From Azadirachta indica (lineage: Eukaryota; Streptophyta; Magnoliopsida; Sapindales; Meliaceae): a stretch of 64,000 nt of DNA. Position 1 is the first letter of the stretch. Each line of letters begins with the position of its first letter. The position numbers and the translations under genes are program-made. Below the pieces are notes generated by a model. It was not told where the DNA came from. It saw nothing but the letters and a program-made list of their open reading frames with translations, and searched no databases. Where the stretch lies: assembly GCA_022749755.1 (NCBI GenBank), contig CM040447.1, forward strand, positions 7,648,545 to 7,712,544, in the 5' to 3' direction. Below, in pieces: positions 12,080 through 24,038 of this stretch.

Positions 12080-14187
12080 GCTTCTGAAATATATATACAA
12101 ACATATTTACTAGGTTAGTTTCATAATCATATGTATCTATTAGTAATCATGCGCGTAAATCTTCTCGTGTTCCAATGTCAGCAGTTTTTCCTCTTAGGAC
12201 ATTGGATGGATTCAGGCACGTAGAATATTGGACCAGTTTCCGTTTATCTTATATATATATATATTTTGTTTCATTTGCTAGTCTATTTAGTCCTTTATTT
12301 GTCATTTGTCCTCCATTTCATTCCCGAGCACAACAAATCTTTCATGTTAGGGCAATGGAACTGTAGTTAAGCTATTTAATCTGTTACATTTCACTGTTAA
12401 AAGTTCACTAGAGCATCCCGTATTCTATATTAAGGTAGATATGGACTGGACTGCTGGGCTTTACTTGTTCGAAAAATAAGTACATTATTTTTGGAAAACA
12501 TGGCTAGAAAACTGAGAACAAGTGTGCTACTATTACCCGTAGTCAATGGCGGAGAAAGTTTTATGTAGAATTATGGTTAATGAAATAATAATAGTAAACA
12601 TATAAACTCATTATACAAGCTTTCTACATATGTAAACTGATCTCTGTACACATTAATTTGTATACCTGGTACTTAAAAAGAGTTTAATGATAATTCTCAA
12701 TCACCTAATATATATGCTGTGTCTCTAGATGGGCAACAATCTCAATCTCCTTGTCACAATTCCTCAGAAGACACAGAATTTAGACTTTTCAACTACTTGG
12801 AACCAAAACCATGAAGGCTTTTCAAACGTATGCTCTAATTAGATGGTTAATTAATGAATTATCCTAATATTCGAGTTGCTTCAGCTTTCTGTCTCTATGT
12901 AGTGTATGGTTACTGTATATAGGCTAACCTGATCTTCCTATATCTTTCCTATGATGGACTAAGCTCCTCCACTCTTCAAAGGAATGTTATAGTACTAAAC
13001 CTAGCAGGGAACAAGCTGCTCTAAGATTGCCATATACACCACCACTATATATGCTCCGATTATCACATTGACACCCATTGCTAGCAGCTGCAGAAGCTTT
13101 TTTGTTTACTCCATACATGTAGAAGCAAACTGCAGATTCATTTGTATGCTTTGCTTATGTGTTATCTGCCTTGTGTGGTCTTTTACTCTTTGTAGCCTGT
13201 AAATATTTTACAGAGAAGAGACTCGTTTGCTCATGGTAAAAATGAAGGATTATATATATATGTTCTGAACAAAAGATTAAATACTTTTTTTTATAACCCT
13301 GAGTTAATTAATTAATAAATTAATTAAATTTTTAAGATATGCTGAATTCAGAAATCAATGATATCTACTTGTGATTAGAACAAATCTTCAAGAGAACCCG
13401 TTAACAAATTTCTACTTCATATTTGATCCCTCAGTCTCACTCGAGCTTTCAAAATAATTCGTATGTATATATAAATCATCACAATGTTAAAATCAACTGA
13501 TCTTATCAATTCGAAAAAATTTAAAATAACTTTTTGAAACATTTCTTATGGATCATGCTTTATCCATTAGTCTCTTTCAAGTTCTATCATTTATATATTT
13601 TTTTTCATCCAAAATAGTGTAATTACTCAACCCTTTTTCATGTATATATTTATCTTGAAATTGATACTTATAATAATAAAAGAAAAACTTCAAAATATCT
13701 CACACAATTTTTTTACACATCTTATTCAAACTACTTTATGGAGGCATTTTCTTTTGGTCGATGCAAGTCATTTATTTTCTTATATCTGTCTGCATAAAAA
13801 CATTCTCACCACGCTATTATAAAGTTGTTCAATTGAATTGTATCGTATACCTATTTACTTTAAAAACTAATAAGTGAACGAAATCAATATATTCTATAAG
13901 TCACTAAGTTAAAGATAGGGACTAATTTGTTACAATTATCAAATTATATTCTTATTTATTGTTTTACTAAACTCTAGGAACCTATTTGTTGTTCTCCCTA
14001 CCGAAAATATCTCACATTTCGAATGACATAAAAATCAGGCGGAAATCCATGAGAAACCCTTAACGTAGAGGTAACAAATACTTATAAAAACATTTTTTTT
14101 TAAAAAAAATCATAAATATGATAATTAATCTACGCATAAATATTCCAAGTAAAACAAGAAATCAGGTTTTGCATTTGCAGAGAAAAT
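12080..14187. other. Protease 3' flank and ABCG promoter region
   Basis: About 2.1 kb with no plausible gene. The left part is the probable 3' UTR; the rest is AT-rich. I looked for tRNA, miRNA-like hairpins and reading frames and saw nothing convincing. Confidence 0.55.
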
Positions 14188-17100
14188 ATGGAAACTCGGA
14201 TCAATGAGAGCTTGGAAGAACAAAACTGCTGTGAACAGAGCTTGCAAAATGTTGAAGACATGTTTAAGAAAGTTAATTTCCCTGTTACCATTAAGGTAAA
14301 TTAAATTACTCCTTCGAGTTCTTCTCCCTTGCGAACATGTATAATTTTTTAATTATAATTCGAACTAATAATAATTCTGTCTTCGAAGACTTCATTTTTA
14401 TGATTATTTTATTGTTCAGCAATATTTTTGTATAAAGAATCGATGTGTACTCGAAAATTTCTAATTTTAGTTCATTTCTTTTTCATCTATTTATTTGCTT
14501 CTTAGTTCTTTTTCTTTTTGAAAAAAGAATTAATAACACTTCTTTATACCAAAAATACTCTGTACACAAAACTTTTGTAGACGATTTTTTTATGTAGTGG
14601 ATTCAAAAGTTTCGGATTTTAATAAAATGCAGACAGTTTACACTTTACTTCTTAATTTTTTTTTAAAAACCAGTCTTTAATTAAAGTTTCAATGCGAGCA
14701 TCCCCATTTAAAAATTCTTAATTTTACTTCATTTCCACTTCATTTATCTCTTTATTCTTTTACTAATTTGTTTAAAAACTTCTCCGATTTATTGCAAATT
14801 CTGATGAACAGTTCGAAGATGTGGTGCACAAAATCAAACGTAAATCTTCAGGAAAATATTGTTATTATAGCCTGAAGAAGAACACAAAATCAAAGGAGAA
14901 AACAATCCTGAAAGGAGTCAGCGGCGTCGTATCACCCGGCGAAATGCTAGCAATCCTAGGACCCTCAGGCTGCGGCAAAACCACCCTCCTGACGGCTCTC
15001 GGCGGCCGGATGAATTCCGGAGACACGACCGGAACCATAACCTACAACAACAAACCATTCTCCGCAACCGTGAAGCGAACAACCGGATTCGTCTCGCAAA
15101 CCAACGTGTTCTATCCCCACCTGACGGTCTCAGAAACCTTAATTTTCACGGCACTTCTCCGGCTACCGAATTCTCTGACGAAACGCGAGAAAATCGTACA
15201 CGCAGAGGCGGTAATTTCCCAGCTGGGATTGTTAAAATGCAAGAACATGGTGATAGGAGGGAGGTTCGTGAAGGGTTTGTCCGGAGGAGAGAGGAAGAGG
15301 ATCAGCATAGGACAAGAGCTTTTGATAAACCCTAGCTTGTTGTTTCTTGATGAACCAACGTCTGGGCTGGATTCAACAATGGCGAAGAAGATTCTGATGT
15401 GTTTGTCGAAGTTGGCGGAGGGAAAACGCACTGTTTTGATGACGATTCATCAGCCTGCGAGCTGTTTATTTTACATGTTCAACAAGATCTTGCTGTTGTC
15501 TGAAGGGAATACTGTTTATTTTGGGAAGGGAGAAGATGTGATGAATTATTTTGGGAGTATTGGGTTTGTTCCTTCTGTTGCTATGAATCCTTCGGATTTT
15601 CTACTTGATCTTGCTAATGGTACGTGTTACTAAACCCTAATCTCTTTTGTGTTTGTGTATATTGATGAACCATTTTGTTAAAATAAGGATTTTTTTAATT
15701 CTATCGATAGAGTTATTAATAGTATTGTTTGTTTCTTTACACACTAGTTTATAGTTTATGCTTTTGAGTAAGGGGATTAATATTATGTTACTTTTGATTG
15801 GGAGGTTATGTGTTTTATCTTTTTAGTGATTTATATTTTTATTTAATTTTTTATTCTCTATCTTATTTGATTTCGCCTTTGCATGTAACAGGATTTGTTA
15901 AAGTTTAATATTCTTGCTTAATTATTAAAATTTTTAGATCAAGTGGTAATTTAACAGATAATTAAAGACAGAAAAATAAAGTCCTCAACTCTAAAACATT
16001 GATTATGTAACTCTTTGTGCATAGATTTGATCAAAATTTTTGTCTTTTAATTGTTATTTACGCAAAAAAATTCACAAGAGAAAAGGCCTAATTTACACTT
16101 CTCATATAATTTTTCAACTATTAGATTACACACTCTTAATGATCAAAAATATTGATCTTAAAGTTTTCAAAGACACAAACAAAACAGAATTGCATAAAAG
16201 CAGTTGCATATTTTGTGTGTAGGTTTTGCTTCAGGAGATTCAAAAGAAGACAGAGAAGCTGTAAAACAAACTCTAATATCAGCTTACAAGACTAATCTGT
16301 CTGAAAAATTGAAAGCAGAGTTTCAGGAAATGGAAAATCAGAGTGTTACTTCTGATAATTCAAAACATAAGCAGCAGAAAACAAGCAAGTGGAGCACAAC
16401 CTGGTGGCAACATTTTTTTGTGCTGCTAAGAAGAGACTTGAAAGAAAGGAGACATGATGCTTTTTCTGTCCTCAAAATTGGTCAGATTTTGTTTCTCTCT
16501 ATTATTACAGGTCTTATATGGTGGCAATCAAACACTGCCAACTTAGAAGACCAGGTACCGAACACATCCTATCTCCTTTATTTTACTATATGTAATACAT
16601 AATCATTGAGAACTTCATATTTTATGTATCTTATGATGAATATTGCATGTATACAGGTTGGACTCCTATTCTTCTACAGTAGACAAGCAGGATTCTTCCC
16701 ACTTTTTTCAGCTCTCCACACATTTCCTCTCGAAAGACAGATGCTAGAAAAGGAAAGATCTTCTGGTATGTACAGATTATCCTCCTACCTCATAGCCAAA
16801 ACAGCTGCTGATTTCCTCCTAGAACTTGTCCTCCCTACCGTTTTTGTCATCATAACTTACTTCATGGGAGGCCTAAAGTCCACCCCCGCAAACTTCTTCT
16901 CCACTCTTTCAGCGACTCTTTACACTGCTCTGGTTGCTCAGAGCCTAGGGTTAGCCATTGGAGCTCTGGTGCTTGACCAGAGACAAGCAGGCACCATTGC
17001 CTCAACCCTCATGCTCACATTCTTACTCACTGGTGGATTCTTTGTTGAGAACATTCCAAGGTTCATTTCTTGGTTGGAATATTTGTCTTTCACAAATTAT

Positions 17101-17313
17101 TCTTACAAGCTTTTGTTGTTGTCTCAATACAAGCCCAATGAAACTTATAATTGTGGGAAAACCGAGACTTGTTTGGTTGGAGATTTTCCTAGGATTAAGT
17201 TTGTGGGACTTAATCATGAGGTCTTGTCTGTGTTTGTAATGTTTATAATGTTTGTGGGGTTTAGAGTTGTTACTTATTTTGGCCTTAGAAGAGTTGGCGT
17301 AAGTCATAAATAA
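14188..17313 (+). CDS. ABC transporter G family half-transporter, ABCG9-like
   Basis: Seen: four exons 14188-14295, 14812-15619, 16223-16554 and 16657-17313, coding for 634 residues. The nucleotide-binding domain comes first: Walker [10 protein letters not shown] (residues 86-94), signature LSGGERKR (192-199), Walker [13 protein letters not shown] and the H-loop TIHQPA. The transmembrane half follows, with a positively charged linker ([20 protein letters not shown]), several membrane spans and the typical [15 protein letters not shown] motif. Known: ABCG (WBC) half-transporters act as homo- or heterodimers at the plasma membrane, exporting lipids, sterols or hormones. The N-terminal stretch [17 protein letters not shown] and overall length agree best with ABCG9, in the ABCG9/14/21 clade. 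Inferred: functional; the substrate is not readable from sequence. The span after VGLLFF reads [11 protein letters not shown], which I judge slightly atypical. Confidence 0.92.
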
Positions 17314-18950
17314 AGAGGGACAATTTTTTTTTTTCCTTTCTTCTTAAAATTTTTTGTATGGTTCGTATTATTTTTGAACTGCTTAATAGAATTATGTAAT
17401 GCATTTTCAATATTTTATATTATTGTTTTTACTTATCGAGAAATTAATTAATTTTAAAGGAGATGTTTCATATAATATAAAATTTTAAATGCAATTTATT
17501 ATAGTCATTGCGGGTTTTTTTTTTTAATTTCTTAAGAATGTAAAACATAATCAATAAGCAATATATGTTTATATGAAATTTACACATTATATGTATTATA
17601 TAATACTTCACATGAACAGATAATTCATATAGAGAAGGAATATACAAGGTTTTTTAATTACATTTTTAAAAGTTAATTTTTATTTTCAAAAATAAAAATA
17701 ACAAAAAATATGTTTAGTTGCATATTTTGTAAAATTTATTTTTTTAAAAAATATTTTTTAAATTAGTAACAATTTTTTATCTTAAGAAATATGCCTACAA
17801 TTTTTTATTTACAAAATAATAAAACTAATTATTTATTTTAAAAACTAATAATATAAATTCTTGATAATTTATTAGAATATAATGTTACATATAACAAATG
17901 TACACATGAATCAAATGTGAACATGTCAGCTTCTTTTTGAAGTCCAATTTGGCGTTGGATAAATCCTATAAATTTTCCGAAAAAATCTAACATCTCTAGT
18001 CTTAGTGATATTGACAATATTGGATTTAAAATTAATTGAGATTATTTTAATTAAAAATTTTTGCTAATACAGCTGGGTTTGAACAATTATCTATTGAAGT
18101 TAAAATATTTATTCATTAATTATTAAATTAAACAATCATTTTCTGATATTTGTCAGCTATCAATAAGTACAATTATTTTTGGCCTCAAAGGATAGGCTTC
18201 GGCTCAACAACCCACTAGCCACTACTGATTTAATTTTTTATTAGAGATTTATCCAAGAAAATAATATTTTTAATTTCAGGGGTTATATATTATAATCAAT
18301 TAATAGATTTTTGTTGTATTTGTTTCTTTGTTTAGGAATTTACATAATTCTAAAGTTTTATGACTAACTTGATTATTGAATTAAATTTCTTTTTTTTTAA
18401 AATAAATTTTCAAGTTCATTATTTAAAAGACATACCATTTTTCTTTTTTTTCTTTTCCAAAAGAGTTCAGAAAATTTAAATGTAAGATTGGAAATTAAAT
18501 TTTTTCCGATATCATCTTGAGTTATGACCTGACTTGAAAATTTAATTTTAAGATAAAAAATTTAAACAATAATATTTAAATATTTTAATTATTAAAAAGA
18601 TAAACATAATAAGTTTTAAAATTTTTTTTCAAAGAAAGCAATTACCAAAGGTTTCTACTACAATTACGTAAATACTTGTGATTATTTTATGTCTAATGAA
18701 TATTAGATTAAATCTTTCATCGCATTGAACTCTTAATTTCAAAATAGAAGATTTTAATTAAACTAGATTATATGTATTACAAGAAATAAATTACATATCT
18801 CTTCTTTAACTAATGTCACCAAAATTAAATCCTAAATTTCTTGTATCACGTTAAGAAATTTTATTAGTTAGTTAAATTATAAATAAAGCAGAAATCATAT
18901 AGCTTAATTACTAGCTCTAAAGCCTTTGTATTAATTGTACTTTAAAAAAT

Positions 18951-19216
18951 CACATGCACGTGTGCATGTTTTGGTTTCATGTTATAGCAAATCTATAGAA
19001 ACTTCAATTGAAAACCTTCAACTTTTTAATTTCCTTACTTTTATTTTTTAAATTCAATTTGCATATATATATATATATTAAGTGGGAAATTAGGAAAGTT
19101 TTGGACCATATATATAAAATATATTAGAAGGAAAAAGACAAGGAAGAGAAGCTAATAACTTAAAACAATTATTGGATTTATTTATAAATAAAAGTAATTA
19201 AATATATGCATGCATG
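18951..19216. promoter_or_regulatory. RY/G-box composite and CATGCATG motif without an annotated gene
   Basis: CACATGCACGTGTGCATG at 18951-18968 is a near-palindrome joining two RY-type cores (CATGCA/TGCATG) around a G-box core (CACGTG). CATGCATG follows at 19209-19216. RY motifs are bound by B3 factors such as ABI3/FUS3/LEC2. A TATA-like run and leader-like DNA follow, but no coding frame, so the target is unknown. Confidence 0.3.
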
Positions 19217-20950
19217 CACCAACTTTTTCTCTTCATTTTCTATTGCTTTCTTTATTTCCTTTTTAATAAAGAAGCACACAAGAAAACACAAATCTTGCTG
19301 CTTTGCTTTAATCTTTTGTAACTTTTTTACAATTGTAGTTAGTGATCAAGATTAAAATTAATTAACTAAGCAAGGTGTTGCCTTCCCTAGTTGTTGTTGA
19401 TAATTAATTCTAGTTTTGTTTTGCTTGTTTAAAGTTATCAATTTTTTATTTTTTGTGTTTATTATTTATATATGACACTTGAAGTTTATTTATTTATTTA
19501 TTTATTTTGTTGTTGTTGTTATATTTATAATTTTTTAATATCAATTATAAGTGTACATTTGTTTGAGTTAAAGATACATATAAATATCTTGAATTACGAA
19601 TTTTATAAAAAAAATATAGATAATGAGATAAAGTTTAAAGAATATTTTAGTTAAAAGAATGTCCTGAATTATTTTCTTTTTTTAAAAATTTTTTTACAAG
19701 AGAGTTCATAATTAATACATAATTAATCTATTCAAATATAAATTTTTTTTAATTAATTTTAAGTATTAAGAATTTTTTATTCAAATTTTAAAAATTTAAA
19801 GGTTTACAAGGTCCATTTAATATAATTTTTGTATGAGTGTTTTTTGAAATAAATATTTAAAACAATTTAACTTTTAAAATGACTCAAAAATTTTTACTGC
19901 AAAAGTTTAAAATTTAAATATTTTTTGATAAAGATAAAATAATTTTTTAAATTCCAAAAAATCTTGCTTCTAATGACAATTAAATGACCAAAAAAATAAA
20001 TAAAACTTTTAAATTTAAAAAAAAAGAATTGACTAGTGGAGAAACCATACTAAATGAATAATAAAGTTAGATCAAATGGTTAAGTTAAAAAATTAAAATA
20101 TAATTATAAGCAACCAAATCAATTCTGCCCCAACTTGTACAAATTAATAATTGACTTGAAAAATCTAATGATTTTGGATTGTAGCATGAAATTTGTTGTA
20201 TTATAATCTTATTATCTGTAAATGGTGCTGGTGGGAAACTCACCAAAGACAAGTACAACGACATAACATTAATTTAATTTATTTTCTTTTCATAAATTAA
20301 TTGAATAACCAACGAATAGTATAAAAATATCCCTTAACATGATATACATCATCTATTTATTAAAATACAAGACTAAATGGTCATTTTAAAATATAGGAAA
20401 ATCAACTATTGGTGAGAGTTTAATTATTTTTACTTTATTAATTAAAAATTAAAACAAAATTTAATAAGAAAGAGACATAATACGACATATCATGACACGA
20501 TATAAATATGACATATTAATGTATAAATTATATATCAAAGTTTATCATTCAATATTAGTTTGGGTTAAATGTTATTGACCCATGGAAAAAATTTTAATTT
20601 CTATCTAACAAATTTTTTATTTTATAAATTAAAAAATAAAATAAAAAGAAATAATTAGTCTAAATATGTCCATTTTTTTTTAATTATTTGAATAAGCAGT
20701 AAGTAATTATACAAGCATGTAAGACCAAAAAAAACTCGGGTAGGTTGTTTAGGAGACAATAAATATCCCAAAAATAATAAAATTATCATCTCTCTTTTTT
20801 AATAATTTTCATGCAGAATTTTGGGAATAATTTTTCCATTTTTTATTTATTTTTAAAAAATATTTTAACTTGAAAGGAAAGGTTGTGGTAGGAGACATGG
20901 AAGGGGTTTGGAAGCTTCAATTTATAAAATTAATTAATTAGAGTTTTAAT

Positions 20951-20978
20951 GTTAATATTAATATTAATATTAATATTA
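20951..20978. repeat. TTAATA microsatellite
   Basis: A simple six-base repeat (TTAATA, about four and a half units) in AT-rich spacer DNA. Confidence 0.8.
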
Positions 20979-21239
20979 CATTCTTCTTTTAGAAAATTAA
21001 TAAAATTATATTAAAAATATAAAATAATCTACCGGCCACTTTCTTCTAGCTGTATCCCCAACCAAACTTCTTGGCGGCTTTATTCCATCTATAAATATTG
21101 AATTTAAAAAAAAAAAAACACTCTTTACAAAATATCAAATATATTTTAAATTAATTTTTAAAAATAGTTATAAAGTAATAAAATAAATATCAAAATTTGA
21201 ATTTTGACGGTGATTTTCCTTTTTTTATGTAAATATAAT

Positions 21240-21430
21240 ACACGCGCCTGTTGACCAATCAAACCTGGAAACAACTCACAACGCCAAAACCCAACAGCCA
21301 ATCAGAAGGTCTGTAAACAGCTGGGGGACCCCACAAACCAGCTCCTATTGAGGCTCCGCCTTCTCATCTCCGCCGTTTGATTCTTGCCACCTGTCTCATC
21401 CTAGCTCATGGTTTTCACTTCAAACGTGTG
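21240..21430. promoter_or_regulatory. Isolated GC-rich island with two CCAAT boxes
   Basis: Between AT-rich flanks, about 190 bp is GC-richer and contains GACCAATCAAACC and AGCCAATCAGAAG (two CCAAT boxes) plus GC-rich runs. It resembles a plant core-promoter or upstream promoter region, but no reading frame follows within several hundred bases. A TATA-like CCATAAATAGC sits near 21983, on the far side of the inserted element 21526-21929. Confidence 0.35.
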
Positions 21431-21525
21431 AACTTGTAATGTTGCCAGCTGCTTTCACTTTCATTATAGTATTTAATTAATTAATTTGTTAATTATTATT
21501 TGATTGGATACTTAATATTGATTAT

Positions 21526-21929
21526 GAGATACTAACATTCGAGTTCTAAGCTTTTGTGTTTTCACAAATACTGATTAATTTGTACATTTATATCAAATAA
21601 GTTGTTGGCCCTATTTTGTTTTTCTAATAATACAACTAGGACATATTAATATTACAGTTAAAAATTAATTAAAAAATTAAAAAATGTAAAATTGTGACAT
21701 CGTTAAAGAAGATCTATTTAAATATTACAATTACAATTTATTAATATTATATATTTGTTAGAATATTATAATTACAATATATTGATATTATGATGAGAGA
21801 TATTATTATAAAAGTAATTTGGTTATTTTAAATTTTTAATAAGATTGGAGAACTTATTTGATATGAATAAAAGAATTATATTCTGATTTGCGAAACTGTA
21901 GAAGATTAGGGATCTAGATGTTATTACTG
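21526..21929. mobile_element. Small TIR element, GGGATAATAACA family (copy A)
   Basis: The left end GAGATACTAACATTCGAGTTC mirrors the right end, whose reverse complement begins CAGTAATAACATCTAGATCC; both continue into a diverged TTCTAA/TCCCTAA and then TTTCACAAAT/TTTCGCAAAT. About 404 bp, no coding capacity. The target duplication is unclear. Related to the elements at 23399-23677 and 45284-45949. Confidence 0.5.
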
Positions 21930-23105
21930 TAATTTATTGTAGTGGGGTCATTCAAGCTTTTCTGCATCAAGGACGTCCCTCTCCATAAATAGCTTTCAAA
22001 CAATAATACAATATGTTTCTTGAAAGTAGATTTTGCATTCATATCCCTCTATTTTTGTATTTTAAAATATCTTATACCCTTACACAATTTATATTTACAA
22101 TTCAACATAATATTGTTTAACTTCTTTACATGTAATGAAGATACGTGAAATTCCATTAGACAATAATAACGCATGGATAATATCCTAAAACATACTTGAA
22201 AAGCAAGTTCTACATCCAAAGATTATAAGCAAGCTTGACTCTTATATTATAAATTAAAAAATAAAAATATACACAAAATTTGACCAAATTGATAAATACT
22301 ATTAAAGAAATATTATATTTATAAAATTTTTATAAAAACTCTTTTCATATGAACTTACGTAACATCAAAAGTAGTGAATGGAAATATAAAATATGAAACT
22401 GTTAATAAATTGCTATATTAGAGTACATAAACAATTTTGTACAAGAATTTGTATAGATAGCATTATTGTACATGCACTCAGGGGGTTATAAGCATATACA
22501 TAAACATATGGGTTCATAATTACATATTCTCAAAATTTCAAGGATGCAAATACAAAATTCCTTTACTTTAATTTCTTACTTCAACCTGAGCGTAATGGCT
22601 TAGGCATTGAGAACACAATGTACTATTTTAATGGTGAAAAGAATTGCCCAAAAGACAACAAAAACTGCTAAAATATCAGTGTCCTGTAATTCCCCTTAAA
22701 CCTTTTGTTTACTGTTCTTTTGGGGGCCACCTGCTTTTTTTTTTTTGGTTACTGCGTTTGAAATCTGTGTGAAAGTCTATTTAAGCAGCAGTAGTGAAAG
22801 CAAAAATCACAAGTAAGAAGTTGTAAGACAACAGCCAGTAGTAGCCTTAAAAGCACTTTTCTTTGTTTGTTAGAAGCAAAGAAAGGAATCCACCTGTTTG
22901 CAAGGAAGTTCCATTGCAGCTTCTCTGGTACCTCACACTGCTTATTAATATTTGTTTTCTGCTATAAATTCATTCTCAACTCTCACATTTCCAACATCAA
23001 CATCATATTTTCTGACCTCTTTTCCAAAAATTTTCCATCTTGTTTTCTCAGGAATTTCTCCTGCTGTGACGTTCTGTCAAGCTTTGTCAAATCAGTATTG
23101 CGAAA
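21930..23105. other. HIPP upstream region
   Basis: AT-rich DNA leading to the HIPP start. A TATA-like TCTATTTAAG lies near 22778-22790, about 320 bp before the ATG, so 22810-23105 is probably the 5' UTR. No other gene is seen. Confidence 0.45.
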
Positions 23106-24038
23106 ATGGGAGTTGGAGGAACTCTGGAATATTTGTCTGATTTGATGGGAAGTTCTGGGCATAAGTACAAGAAGAAGCGGAAGCAGTTGCAAACTGTTGA
23201 TCTCAAAGTTAGAATGGATTGTGATGGCTGTGAACTTAAGGTCAAAAAAGCTCTTTCTTCATTAAGTGGTAAGTTTTCTTAACTTCAATTCTTCCCATTT
23301 TCTCTTTTCCTGTCTTGTAATTTGTATACAAAAACTGGGCTATTTCTTGAACATAACTTGAGCTGAAAGTGCTTTTCTTCTCTGATAATCGAAAAGCAGG
23401 GATAATAACATCCGACTTCCTAAGGTCTTATATTTTCACAAACAAAAACACCATTTGTCTATTTATAACAAAATAGATCCAAATTCTTATTGAAATGACC
23501 GAGATAACCATGTGTCAAGGTTAATTCTCATTTAAATAGGAGTTACGGAACTACTTGTTATGCTGATAAATAATCGCGTCGTTTCAATAGAATTATGTGT
23601 CTATTTATTATAAATAAATAACTATGTCTTTATTTATAAAATAGAAAATCTTAGGGATGCAGGTGTTATTGTCTCCCCAAAAAGCAAAAAAAGGCATTTC
23701 GAATAGAATTTTAGCTGAAAGTGCTTTCTTCGGTTTCAGGGGTGAAGTCTGTGGAGATAAACAGGAAGCAACAGAAAGTGAGTGTAACTGGGTATGTTGA
23801 AGCAAGCAAAGTGTTGAAGAAAGCAAAATCAACAGGAAAAAAGGCTGAGATTTGGCCATATGTTCCTTACAATTTGGTAGCTCAACCTTACATTGCTGGT
23901 GCTTATGACAAAAAAGCACCTCCAGGTTATGTCAGGAAAGTAGAAAACACAGCCACAAGTGCTTCTGTGACAACATATGAAGATCCTTACTTGTCAATGT
24001 TTAGTGATGACAATCCAAATGCCTGTTCTATTATGTAA
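23106..24038 (+). CDS. Heavy metal-associated isoprenylated plant protein (HIPP20-24 group)
   Basis: Seen: two exons, 23106-23268 and 23740-24038, coding for 153 residues. An HMA domain carries the metal-binding MDCDGC motif (Cys39, Cys42), preceded by a basic stretch (KYKKKRKQ). The conserved WPYVPYNLVAQPY and DKKAPPGYVRKVE follow, and the protein ends in CSIM, a CaaX box for isoprenylation. Known: HIPPs are plant-specific metallochaperone-like proteins, membrane-associated through a prenyl group, and bind ions such as Cd, Zn or Cu. Length, the MGVGGTLEYLSD start and the FSDDNPNAC tail match the HIPP20-24 subgroup. The start is the first ATG in frame, and its leader has no better candidate. 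Inferred: intact and functional. The intron carries a small transposable element. Confidence 0.93.
23390..23686. mobile_element. Small MULE-type TIR element in HIPP intron, GGGATAATAACA family (copy B)
   Basis: Element 23399-23677 (279 bp) starts GGGATAATAACATCC; its right end read in reverse complement is GGGAGACAATAACACC. Both ends contain a TCCTAAG/TCCCTAAG box about 15 bp further in. It is flanked by CGAAAAGCA (23390-23398) and CAAAAAGCA (23678-23686), a 9-bp target duplication with one mismatch, which fits Mutator-type insertion. No coding capacity; the splice sites of the intron are undisturbed. Confidence 0.65.

Larger units (their letters stand above)
17314..21239. other. Long AT-rich intergenic region
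   Basis: Nearly 4 kb of AT-rich DNA without a credible reading frame. It holds RY/G-box motifs at 18951-19216, a leader-like pyrimidine-rich stretch at about 19220-19340 and short simple repeats. No gene is supported. Confidence 0.55.
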
